A stretch of 64,000 nucleotides of DNA from contig NC_057793.1 in NCBI RefSeq assembly GCF_014905175.1, forward strand, positions 3,658,001 through 3,722,000, given 5' to 3'. Of the stretch, positions 1-13,300 are shown piece by piece. A model generated the notes under the pieces. That model made no database searches. It was not told where the DNA came from and saw only the letters and a program-made list of their open reading frames with translations. This DNA is from Aphidius gifuensis. Taxonomy: Eukaryota; Arthropoda; Insecta; Hymenoptera; Braconidae. How positions within the stretch are numbered: position 1 is the stretch's first letter; each line of letters begins with the position of its first letter. The position numbers were made by a program, and so were the translations under genes.

Positions 1-3000
1 TAAATTTTATTGGATAATTTTAAAAGAAAAAAAAAATTAAATAAAATTATATATATAAATGATAAATATTCAAGTAGACAGACAGTAATTATTGAAAAAT
101 TTATTAGTATACACACCTACTTGATTAAAAATTCATTTGAAGGTGGAAGGTTTAAATTTTATTTATATTTTTTATCCCTTTAGGTTTGGCTATTGTCTCC
201 AATGGGCGGCAACTTTTGCCACAAGTCCAATATTCATCTTGTGCTTTTATTAACGAGTGCATATATGCATATCACTTGGGTATTTTAAATATTAACATCT
301 CCTTAAGCTTTGTCTACACAATAAGCAAACCTTGAAATATTTTCAAAATAAAACTCCACAGTATTTTTCATTTTATTTTAATTTAAAAAGTTTTTATTTT
401 TCATTTAACAAAATATCTTTTGTATTTATTTTATTTTTTAATAAATCATAGATTGTTTGTTTGCTTAGTTGTTGTCAATTATAGTTATGAGATATTTTGT
501 TTAACATTATATAAAACTTTTATGTGAACAAGTGTATATCTATGTTGAGTAGCTTCTAGTTGAGCTGCATAATTTTATCTAGACTTTACAACTCTGAAAT
601 TTTATGCATCAGATAACGTGTGTGTCAGATGATAAGAACATTTTGTCTACCACTCACAGACTCATCATGTTTAGTTAAAAATCTCAAAGTACATAAAATT
701 GTTTTTTAAATTTTTTTTTCTTTCTTAAGCTACTTGTTTTAATTTATTTATTATATAAAATAATTTAAATCTTAAAAATTATACTCATAAATAATTTCTA
801 ACTACCGTATATTTTTTAAATTAAAGAATTCTTGTAAAATTAAAGAGAAAGAAAAAATATTTTTCATTTTTTTTTTATGAGCATCAAGGGAAGGAATAAA
901 AAAAAATAATAATAATATATTAAACAACTGCAGTAATTATATACATGAAAAAAAAAAAAAAAAACAAAATAATAAAATTAAAATAAAATCAACTTCATTT
1001 AGTCCCATTGAATATTTTAAATATTCGTGTTTAAGTCAAATTAGGAATTTTAAGTATACCATCCTGAAGTCAAATCAATTTGACCGAATTCCAAGTTAAT
1101 ATTGGTTTTAAAAAAAAAAAATTCTTCATGCAGATATTTTAGACATTGAATTTTATTAGATCAACGATGCGGCATAAAAGTATTTTAAAAAAGGGAACTA
1201 TAAAATAAGTAAAAGTTTTTTGTGATTTTGTTTTTTTTTTTTTTGCTGATGAAATAAATTTTATAGAGTTTGTTGATAAAGTTTCGAGTAAAGTGTCACA
1301 AGTGGTAGCGTGTGTAACATTATGTTGAACATACGATGAGTAAAAAGGCCTTGGGATCGTCGTCGTTGTTGTTGTATATTGTGGTAGTCCTTATCCAGGC
1401 CATTGATCGCTGTTTCAGCTTTTACATGTGAGGGAGAGAACAAACTGTAAAAGGGCAGGTTACTGTTGCTGATGGTGGATTTTGCGCGCGTGGCAAAATG
1501 TGCTATCAGAATTGCCAACGTAACGATATTGTAAAAAAAAAATAAAAAAAATAAAAATGGTGACATTAGAGTCCGATAGCAAAAGCTAGGTGAGCTATGC
1601 CACTATTATTATCATGTTCCTGCTTGTGCATATTATTAGCTTGATACGAAACAAGTGACGATGGAAAAGGGCAAGGGGACAGGTGTTGGCTCTACTTTAC
1701 AGGACACGCTACACACTTGGACTTTGATATAAATTTAATATATAAAAAATATTTCCAAAGTACACATTGGTAATTTTATTATTTTACATTTTTTTTTTTT
1801 TTTCTTCACAACGAAAGCAATTACAATGATTTTTTTTGTTAAGATTAATTTTTAAGATCAGCTTGTCAGCATTATTCAAATTTTTTTTTTAATAATCTAA
1901 TTTTTCTACTTTTTTTTTTTTTATTTAATTTAAAAAATTCTATAGGCAGACATTATTAGCTTTGTGTAAAAAAAATATATAATATTGACTGATTAAAATT
2001 TAATTTCAAATTAAAATTATATTTTATTTTGAATAAATTGAATTTTTGAATTTTCCTGTTATAATTATTAGCTTATACTTGATAAATTAATTATAATAAA
2101 TATATATAAAATTAAATGATTTATTGTTGTTAAAAACAAATTGATTATTTATCATTAAAAAATAAATCTTTATGAGCTCAACTGTACAGCTCATATTCGT
2201 ATATATGTACACGTAAATATAGATTAATGATAAGGTGATTAGTCCATTTGAAGTAGAGATTTTCAAACGGGTAATCAATCAATCACGGAAATGCAGTTTA
2301 ACCAGCCTTCACTTACGTAGGCCAGCCATTTGTTCACTTAAATACTATACAGACTTGTATAGAATTCAAGTTTACCTTCATCGATTTAAAATCCACTTTA
2401 ACTATATTTTTACATTTATATATACTTAACCATCATTTCTCAATGAAATATTCTCTTTTATTTTTTTATATTTTTTCGTAAATTACACATTTTATTATCC
2501 GGCTTTTTTTTTTTTTAGTTTATTGTTAAATACGTCTTTGTACTTTTATGTCTATCAGACTGTGTAATTTTTTTTTTTTACTTTTTATTGCATAAAGTAA
2601 ACATCCGTACAAAAAAAAAAAAAAAAAACAATAAGAAAGAAATACGCAACGATAGAATAAAAAGAAAAATAAATAAATAAATAAACAAAAATTGCCTTCG
2701 TAAACTTTCCAACCGGAAATTGGAGGTGAGTTTAAAGAGTACCCCTGATACGTTCAAATTTATCGTTAAGGCGTGACAAGAAAAACCAATCGCGTATACA
2801 CGGTTCATGATTGTGTGATAAAAATATATATTTTTTTTTTTCATTCAAAACTCATAATAATAATAATAATAATTATGATAAAAATAATACTTGCAGTAAT
2901 AATGGAAATGATAATATTAATTTTATGGTTTGACCGAGTAGTGTGCATCAATGTGTGGTCAGCCGATACCTGACTCTGGGTGTGTTGTTAAAAATATTAC

Positions 3001-6000
3001 AACAATAAAAGAAAAAAAATTTAAAAAACAAATAATATAAAATGAGAAAACAAAGCATAGATTTGTAGATATGAAGGTGTTTTTACAGTGAAAGGATAAA
3101 TTATTATTCAAGTTAATAAAAAAATGAAAAAAAAAAACTAAAGGCACCTTCGTGATTTTTATTTTTGCTCATCCCGTGACTTATAACATCGGACAATTTT
3201 CGTGCCTTGATGATTTACAGGTAACGATTACCTCAATATACCTATTTTTCTTTCTTCAACATATTTGATTTTACTTTTTGTCTTTTTTTTTTTGTTTAAA
3301 TCTATTTTATACATATATTCGTCTAGACCACTGTCGGGTGTATATCGAATATACTGTACCACTGGGTATTATCTACTCCGTGTGATACTACAGTAAAATT
3401 TATTTTTCTTTTTACCATCTATTTTGCTATGTATACGTTTTTGTATGCTATCGAGAAAATAGACTATGAAATGCAGCAAAGTAAAACGATATAAAAAAAA
3501 AAAAAAAAAGACACTGTCGCTGATCCAATCATTTCGTAGTAGTTCACAATGTGCGACAGATATTGTCATGTGATTCGCTCATGCACAAGGCATACGTAAT
3601 TTTTTTTTTTTTTTTTTTCTTTTTTCAAATCTTCGATTGTACCATTGTACCAGTTCTTTATCGATCACAACTGAATCACCAATACATATATTTATATTCA
3701 AATTAAATTATTTTAAAAATTCGATAAATTTAAATAAAGAAAAAAAAATAATTCTGTAAATAAGTTTTTGTTTTTCAAAGATAATAAATTGAATAAAAAT
3801 TGAATATCATTAGAAGAATAAAAAATTCAATAAAAATAATGAATTTTATTGAAACTTTTTTTTCTTTTCTTTTGTTTAATTTAGATTTTTTTTTATTTTT
3901 ACTTTTTTATTTGTTTTAACAAAGAAAAAATGAGATCTTAATTTTGTAACAAAGCAATGAGTAAGGATTGGATCGTTGTCGATAAAATGTGAGTCTTATA
4001 GCTGGTACTTGAAAAAGCATTAAACACAAGAATAAAATAATAGAAGAAGACAATATATATATATAAATGTATAAAGTACTTCTTGGGCGTGTTGTAAAAT
4101 TCTGATTTACTTGAATTTCATGAGGAGTAAATGTTTAAAAGAAATATTTTACAGTTGTTGTGCGGTGAATTTTTACGAATTGCCATCGTGTTAACTATTA
4201 AAAAAATAATGTAAGTCAACTAGCTTGAAGATAAAATTTTTATTAAAAAATAAAAACATTTTTATAACAATAAATTTTCTTTTTTATTCATATATATATT
4301 TGTAGTTGATATAAAAAATAATAAATAAAGTAAATTAATAAATAATAATTAAATTTGACAAAAATCTTTTACAAAAAAATAAATAAATAAATGCTTTGAT
4401 GTATACTTATTAAATGTAATAAATTTTTTTTCATAAAAAAAGCTTTTCAACTTTTTTTTTCAAGGATTATCCAAGATTTTAAAAATAATTTAGCATATTA
4501 CTTTTAATATTAAAAATAAATTAAATTCATTTTTAAATTTTATGGTTATATAATTAATTATTTAAATATAAAAACAATAAATTTATAAAAATGACTGACC
4601 TAAAAAAATCCGATGACACGTAATACAAAAGCAAATAAAATAAAAAAAAAGATAAATAAAGTTAGATGAAGAAACGTGTCATGAGTACTTATGACAAGAT
4701 GATAAAATAAAAAAGATAAATCTAAAACATTGTCAGGTATCAGTATACGACGAATGCATGCCAATACAAATGGTTTTTGAAATATCAAATTCCAAGAAAT
4801 CCATCTTTATTTTTTTAAATATTTTTCTTCTCAAACATTCTATTCATCCCTATAATTTTCTTCTTGGTTTTTTCGTTTTTCTCTTTTCTCACATTACATC
4901 TTTATAAATAATTTTTCTCCCCTAAATTTCTAGCCTAATAATTATCAATCAAATATAATTTCTCCAATAATTCAATAATAATAGCCAATAAAAAAGTTGT
5001 TGATAAATAAAAGTATATATACTTGAAACAACAAAATGTATATATTCCAAATTTGCGTGGTTGTAGTGGTCGTATATGAATTTGTAGATGTTAAATTTTG
5101 TTTTACAAATTTCAATATACATTTGCCTATCAACACACAAGACTTGAAGTGTACTAGTATACAAATTGGCTTGGTATATTAGTGTTGACCTGGGAATATA
5201 ACAACATATAACTCCATTGGGGAAAAGTTTCATTGCCTCTTGTCACATTTGTATATGTATGCATGTATATGCATGGTTGGTGATATACAACTATATATAA
5301 CAATATTTATTATTATTATATATATATGTACAAATGGTTATCTAAACTTTTGAATATATACAAAGCTCTCTCTCGGTGGAATAGATGAACGATTTGAAGT
5401 GGATCATAAACTGAATGTTGTCTAAACGGATGTATGCATATTCTAACATAATCCTAAAATTTGAAAGCTCACACTTTGAATTGACAAGTGAACCTCACTA
5501 TATAGAGTGGACAAAGTCCAAGCAATATGGATGATGTACGTATGCGTCACTGCTTGACCCACATGTTGAGGTTGGTACTCGCTCATTACGATGTGTCCCT
5601 CTTGTGTCGCGTTACTTCCTACCTAAATCTTCCTAACTATCCTCATCTCTATCTACATCTCTCTACATATATATACATTTAGTGTTTGTATATACATACA
5701 TCCAACAGTTTCAAGCTTCATATTGTGTACACAAACGCTAACGGCAACATTCTCATTATTATATATGTATATGTACATCCCAACCTTGTCGTCCATAGTC
5801 CAAGCATCAGTACACCAACACATTGAGATAACACTGAACACCTTCATCACTCTCTCTATACTACTCTAGCTAGCTATTTCTACAACGACAATTATTGCTG
5901 TTGTTGCTAGACCGGTAGTACATATCTATATATATATACTTTGCTACTGTTACTGCTTAAACATTGAGTCTTATTCACTGGTTCAAGTGGCTTGTTCAAC

Positions 6001-9000
6001 TTTTATGTCTACTGTAGATCCTGCTTACCATTCCCACGGCTTGACTAAAAATGAAAAAAACATGATAATATTGTATAAAACAAAAGGTTTTTTTAAAAAA
6101 TCTTTTTTTCTTTCATTATTAATTATTTTTTTCTTTCATATTATTTATTTAAAATAATAATAATAATAATTTACGTTGTAATAAAGCTGATAATGTTCTA
6201 GATTTCTTGATAAATTTACAAAAAGTAAATATGACGTGAAAATCTCTAGAGAATTTAGATATTTTTTTTTTTTTTTTTTCTTCAATTTTTCATCACGCAT
6301 ACATTTCCCAAGTGTTTTGTATTTTCAGAGAGTATATGAAGTGATGAATAATGTCATCTTATCAATGAATAAAACTTGAGAATATCATATACATATATTT
6401 TAGCATAATTTTTCCAAGTGCAAGTCCATTACATTACAACGTATTTTCTAAATTGTTCTACCACTACAATGGCTTTTATTTTTCCAAGTTTAATCCATCG
6501 TTTCTAACGGCACATCTATTTTTATTTTTTTTTTTTTCTGTTGTATTCACATACAGTTGAAACACATTACAAAAATAAAAGAAAAAAAAATTTGGTTCAT
6601 ATAGAAAAAGTTTTCATCACTTGCTATTTGATAGTAGTATGATGATGAGAAAATTGAAAAACTAAAGTACTTATATATGACTTGAAGTTGTTTAAAAAGT
6701 TTTTTCATTGACTATATTTGTATATACCTATATAAAATCCTTTTTTTTATTAATCTAAAAAATGTACTAGCTATTTTTATTATGTATATATAATTATTAA
6801 AAATATAAAAAACACAATAATACTAAATAATGAAATATTTAAAATTAAAAAAAAAAAAATAATAAATTTTCAAGTTAATTATTGTGATGTCAGTGTTGTA
6901 CAAAAAAAATTATATAAAAGAGACAAGTACTTTGTTTTATAGTTTATATCTGTGGTCAAAACTGTCTCACAAATTTGTGCAAGGTAAGCCAATGTGAATT
7001 CGATCGCCCGTAGAAATCTCGGCAACATTGGAAAATCTCATATACACCATTTGAAACTGTGAACGTGACTCGTTATCTTCATGTCATGAATAAGGTCTAG
7101 GATGTTTATATATATATAAACAAGATTAAAGTAGAAATTTTAGTTGTAGTAGTAAATAAAGTGAGAGAGAAAAACATGTATAAATGACAATGAATTTAAC
7201 AAAGACAACAATGTATAAATAAATTTAGAAACATGATCAGAATTGTCTGAGATTTTGCTCAACAACTTGTTCAAATTCAAAAGTCCAAGAATAGTGACAA
7301 TGGGAATTTCTCGGAAGTAGTTATATCTTTCAACAATAAATAAATATATATACGTCATGTTGATGATGTTGTCTGCAAAGATTCAACATGGAAAAAAAAA
7401 AAAATAAAAGTTTGAAAAATGAGAGTTTGAAGAGGATGAGTAAAATGAAAGTTTGAAAGGACTAACTTGGACAATAGGGAACAATCGATCATTCCGGTTG
7501 GCTTGACATGTTGTAAATGTATATTATTATTATTATTTATAATTTATAGATGATCGAAGCTTGTTATAACCTGTGTCCCTATGGTATACAAGAGTATACA
7601 TGAGTAGGCGTAATACCAAAGTGACCGTAAGCCCATCGGTAATTTGTCTTTTAATGGTTATACAAGTACCAAAACTATATCATGTTGGATATCTATATGT
7701 ATATCGAAATATCTTGATGCAAAAGTACGGTGTTGGGTGATAGTCAATTCGCGATTATCCAACCGCGAAATTGTCCCGAACGCGCATATTGTTCTATCAC
7801 TATATTTTGAACTGACTTTCCTCTGTTGTTTTGTTGACTTGGTGTATGTACTTGAAACATTGGACATTGCATTTACAATTTTTAATTGTTACAATATATA
7901 TCAAATAAAACCTCAAGTACCACAATAATTTTACATTTTTATTTTTATTTATTATATGTTCATTTTTATATTTATATAAATTTTTTATAAACTAAATTAT
8001 TTAGTTGCTATATTCATGTATAATATACATTGATGTCCGATGTGTATTTTCATGAAATTGTAAAAGCATTTTAGTGGATCAAAGGCAAGCCACAGCTGGT
8101 TCAGTACAACTCTACAATACCTCGCAAAACAATGCGAGGGATTTAGACAATTGGCACGATCAAAACTATCACACGCATTCCGCTTGTAAATTGTATACAT
8201 TTATAATAGTGGTAAAGGGTTAAGAGGGCTTTTCGATTTTCAAACTGATGCAGTGCCACTCAACAATCTACTGGCATTTACTATTTTATTATTTTTATAA
8301 TTACTTTCCATTTTTTGTATATGACTATAGCAATAGCAGTGCAATAAAAATTCTGTAATTCGCTGATACTGCTTTTTACGTATTTTTTTTTTTTTTTTTT
8401 TCTATCTCATACCCATTGGTTTGTTGTAGAGAAAAAAAAACAAAAAAACAACGATTGCATTCATACACGTATACATGGACAATATAAAAAAATTGAATCG
8501 TCAAAATGACATTGAAAAAAAAAAGAAAGAAATTGATCCTGTCAATCGACACTTAAATTCGTATAAAGTGAATTTTTCAATCATCACTTGGATGTGTTGT
8601 CATATTGAAAAAATCAGTTTTTTTTTTTTTCATGAATATATACTATTGTATGCACCAACTACAAAATCTATTGAATTTAAACTTTTTGCACAAAAAAAAA
8701 AATATCTGATCATTGAATTTTTGATGAATAAAAAAACAACAAATTGAAATAAATAAATAAACTTGTAATTTAACTTTATAAATTTTTATGTTAATTTTTT
8801 AATAGTTTATTGATTATACTTGGTCAATGATGTAACTTTGTTCAAACTTGAATGAAACATGAATTAAAAATATACCAGTCATTTTACAGTACGAAAATAG
8901 TACATAATTAATTTTGTTAAAATTTTTATTTTTTTTAAAATCTGTTTGTGGAGAAAAAAAAAAAAAAATTGTTGGTATCTAGAAGTTTATTGGTTTGAAG

Positions 9001-9790
9001 TTAGTTTTTATTTCGACTAGATTTCGTTCGTTTGATGATGAATAATAAAAAATAAAAATTAATCAAGTTTCCTAGGAATTTAAATATTGCAATCCGTAAT
9101 TGAAAAATGTATTTTTAATGAAATTTTTTTATTTTTCACTGCAGATATATATATAGTCAAAAGCAATTTTCTAATAAAAAAAATAACAGTAAAAATTATT
9201 AACAAAAAAAAATTTATTATGACAATTTTTTTAAATTGTTATTTGTTATTAATTGTACTGAACATGTCACAATTATTAACAATAATACATAAATAAAAAA
9301 TGACACGATATAAATTGTGGTTAGTATTAAAAATACTGATGACAATGATTAACAACACAGTAAATATGTCTATTGTATCTCTTTGATTTCTCCCTTTTCA
9401 TGCTCTTCGATGCTTCAGCATGACCATTTCATCAATGGGATGGACACATTTGTCTATCACCTATCGATGTGGGGTAAAATCATGATTGCATTTCAACTGC
9501 ACAAGTTATTTCATTATCAAACTACCTATTTTGACTATCAAATAAATAAATTCAATAGACATTGTAAATTGTCCAAATTATGTTCGACACATTAATTAAA
9601 AAAAAAAAAAAAATACATGTACATATTTTAAAATATTCAATATATGTATCAATTATTCATTTTTAAAATTTTTCTTTTTAATTATATTCAATAAAATAAT
9701 TTAATTGTAATTCATTAAAAAAAAATTTTATAAAATATTAAATATGCAAATGACAAATGAGTTTAAGAAGAAAAAAAGGAAAAAAAAATA
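1..9790. other. AT-rich non-coding DNA, no gene recognised
   Basis: I see no supportable coding region. The open frames here are short, rich in Phe, Ile, Lys, Asn and Tyr, and translate homopolymer or TA-repeat tracts. Poly(A) and poly(T) runs of 10-20 bases recur throughout. Slightly less AT-rich patches occur near 1300-1700, 5340-5900 and 7480-7860, without a conserved motif I can name. A 6-bp stem with an 8-nt loop lies at 8120-8139. The stretch could be intergenic or intronic. Confidence 0.6.
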
Positions 9791-9965
9791 CTAATCGGTT
9801 TACTGAAGCAACGAGGGGCAATGTCGTTTGAGATAATTGAAATCCACGCGGAAAGCTGCGGCACCCAAGAGATTGCCATTAATTAGAACCATAGATCACC
9901 CTTGAAATACGCATTGTGACATGTGACCTGACCGTTTGACCTTTGATAAAATTATCCCTGTCTTT
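9791..9965. other. Less AT-rich island with possible transcription factor sites
   Basis: This patch stands out from the AT-rich surroundings. It contains two TGACCT nuclear-receptor half-sites (9924-9929 and 9937-9942), a CCTTTGAT TCF/LEF-like site overlapping the second (9940-9947), and a TTAATTAG homeodomain-type core just upstream. No open frame or splice pattern was recognised. A conserved enhancer is one reading; such short motifs also occur by chance. Confidence 0.25.
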
Positions 9966-10224
9966 CTCATTTATGATAATATAATCATCATGAATATTCT
10001 TATTTCATCGCAACTTGAAAATTTGGTAATATATTTTTAAAGAATAATTACATTATTTATCCACAATTGACCTCTTTTATTTTACATTTAATTTAGTTAT
10101 ATATACATTGCATAATTGAATAATAATAATTATTGTAATTTTAATTTACACTGATATTTATTTGAGCAAATAAAATAAAAACTAAGTACTATATACGCAA
10201 ATAAATATATAAAGAGGTAACATA

Positions 10225-10345
10225 AGGCGTTTTTGGTGTACCACATTCGTCATTAACACTCGCGCAAGCCGTCATGCGGTTCTCTGAGTTGAGAGCTCTC
10301 GTACGTCTTCTCTCAAGCGAATTACAGCAGAGATTTGGCGTTATG
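10225..10345. other. CpG-containing island, possible promoter or 5' exon
   Basis: About 120 bp of clearly higher GC with several CG dinucleotides, including a perfect 10-bp palindrome GAGAGCTCTC at 10291-10300 that resembles a GAGA-type element. There is no convincing reading frame. In AT-rich insect genomes such islands often mark transcription starts or first exons. Direction and target gene cannot be told from the window. Confidence 0.25.
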
Positions 10346-13300
10346 CTAGCCACAGCAAATACAGCAAATACAACTCACTCAGTCACTCTTGAAATTTCTT
10401 GCTCTTTCATTGTTGAAAATTTACTGACATGAATGAAAATTTAAATTATTTTGACAAATATTTTATTTGCATTATGAAAAAAAAAAACAATTATACTTCA
10501 AATATTTATGTATTATTGAATAGAATATATATAGTTGTTCAATTTTATTTTTTATAATAAAAAAATAAAACTATAGAAAAACTTGCTTAAGCTGCACGTG
10601 ACAACCTTGATATACCAATTCACTAGAATCAAATTGGAATTGGCTGTAGTTTAATTTAAAAAAAATGTTCATTTTTTTTTTTTCTTCTTTTCTTTTTCAA
10701 ATGTTTTTTATTTACGCTAGTGGAAAGGTAGGGGTGGTGGTTTCATTGCGATATAATAGAAGAAAAGCAGTTGAAAAAAAAAAAAAAAAAAAAAAAAGAA
10801 AATCACATAGTGCATTCTACATCCGAGAAATTGGATAGCCGGGTTTTTTTCCTTTTGTTTTATTGTATTTTCTTTTCGTTCATGCAAACATATATATATA
10901 TTTACCTACCTAACTTTAAATATTAGAATTTTTCAGGTATATTTTTAGTAAGGTAAAAGCGTTGTCGAAAAGTGAAAAACAAAATAAAATAAACTAAAAG
11001 AAAATATATATATCACAAAACTACCTTTTTCTTTTTTATGAAAATGGAAGGAAAATATTAATTACCATAAGAATTATAATAATAAATAGAAATAAATTAA
11101 ATTTTAATTTGTTAATTATAATGGCTTTACATTATCGATAAATTTTTTTATGTTTTAGCTGCAATTATTCAAGAGATTACAAATGGATAAATACGTGACA
11201 ACAATTCAAGTTGGTTGGTTGGTCGGTTAAGATAGACAAAGACGAAGACAGAGAGAGAAAAGGAGAGTCATGGAGAGCAGAGGTGTTTCTAGCGTGATAC
11301 ATATACGAATCATTGGCACATATATATCTGGCCAAGGACTGAGACGAATTGGAATGTGGGGATGCTAGAATAAATGGTGGGAGAACTTGGCGATGCAGCC
11401 ACGCGGTGATGCATCAAGACCTGTGTAATTTATGGAAGGGTGGTTAACCCTATATATGCGTTTACTCTCGGCTTGCTGAAGATCTAAAAGTCAGATCGTG
11501 AAACTACCTTCGGTACATGGTTGAGCTTACGACCATCTCACCAACTATAACCAACCTCCTTTCAACTCTTTTTACCACTACTACATCACAACCACCACTA
11601 CCACCACCAACAGCACCATCATTATCATCATCTCTTTATACTTATGCTTGTTTTCTCGTGACCTCTTTGGTGCTTGATGACATTCAAAGAACGCCAACGA
11701 GATATAGCACAAATGGAAATCGACGCCCAGCTTTAATGTCCCGACAGACAAGTCAATTTATTCTTCACATCAAAAAAAAAAAAAGGTAAGAATAGAATAA
11801 AATTATATATATAAATTTTAAAAGCACAATATTATATAAAACGTATAAATAGAATGATGATTTCGTAAAACAAAAAATAAATTGATACTTGTGCTTTGAT
11901 CTCAATCAACATTTATGCACGGTTATAAAAAGAAAAAAAAAATTTTCCATACATAAATAGATTTTGCAATGATAATTTATTTTATATTTTTTAAAATTAT
12001 AATTATAATTTTTTTTTGTCATTTTTTACGATCTCTTGCAAAAACTTGATTGTCCTGACTGACATATATCCCCCAAATTCATTCGCCTGTTATAGCCGAG
12101 ATTGCGCGGCAACTAATTCTGGCTCATTTCAAAACTTGATTGTTCTCGCTCATTTCTCTCTCTCTCCCTCTATTATCAGCATGTAAATATTTTTTTGTTT
12201 TTATTCAATGTAAAGCATATTTAAATGAGTTTTCACGTGGTTGGATTATATTTTTTATTCACACCGTTTATCAGCTCATCCAACTGTTAATAAATCACAT
12301 TCTAACTCACTTTGATGAAAAAAAATTTAAAAACAAAAAACACACAGTAGTTGAATAATTTCATATAGAAAAAGAAAATTTATTTCAAAAATTTATACAA
12401 CATTAGAAATATATATTTATAATATTTGAAAAAAAAAAAAATAAATAAAAATTGTATTTGTTGTTGTTTTTACATATGTTTTTTTGTGATTTTTTTATTT
12501 ATTTAGTTTTTTTTTTTTTTGTCCCTTTCACGATATATTTTTGTCACATTTGTGTATACATTTATCCACTGTCCTAGCATAGAGTACGTGCAAAGGTATT
12601 GAAGCACGTTCGAGTGTGCAAACACGTACGTCGAGACCGTCTTTATCGTTGGAGTGTGACCTGACATTCTGTAATGTGAATTCCATGACAAACCAACGAG
12701 TAACTTGCAAGTTGTACCTGTACCTCTCTATATTCTCCTGCTCACTGCCTCCACATATACATATACATATTCAGTGTTAAATTTCATATCTCAGTACGAC
12801 AGCTTTCTGTGACCAGTCATCTCTTCATAAACTTGCTTATTTACACGTTAGTTATTGCCAATAAAAAATAAATAAAAATTTATTTTCATAAAGTTTTTCT
12901 TCAGATAAACATAGCTGCTTTATTCGTGATAAAATACTCTTTTAAATTCTTTGATTTTTTTCATTTTTTTTATTTAAAATCAAGCTACATTTCAAAATAT
13001 TTTTTTATAAATTTTATTTGCGCCCCAAGCAGATTGAAAATACGTTAACTGGTTTACGAGATACAGATGTTTGAAGTTGGATTGAAAATCCCTGGAGGTG
13101 TTTTTTTTTTCTTTATTTTATTTTTTTTTGTTTACTTGGTAAAAAATAAAACAAATAAAAAATCGTATTTTGAAAAGTAATAAACGGATTACAATGGGAT
13201 TTATTGTCTTTGAAAATTTTTAAATTTACCAAATATTTATGAATTTCTTTTTAAATTTTAAAATTTCTACAGCTTTCAAAGAAAATAATAATTAGTAATT

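Noticed and set aside
8120..8139. Perfect 6-bp stem-loop as a possible small RNA or terminator
   Set aside because: The stem is too short for a microRNA precursor and no flanking complementarity extends it.
11517..11789. Thr/Ser/Pro-rich 90-residue frame
   Set aside because: It reads simple ACC/CCA-type repeats and ends in a poly(A) tract, with no partner exon or domain.
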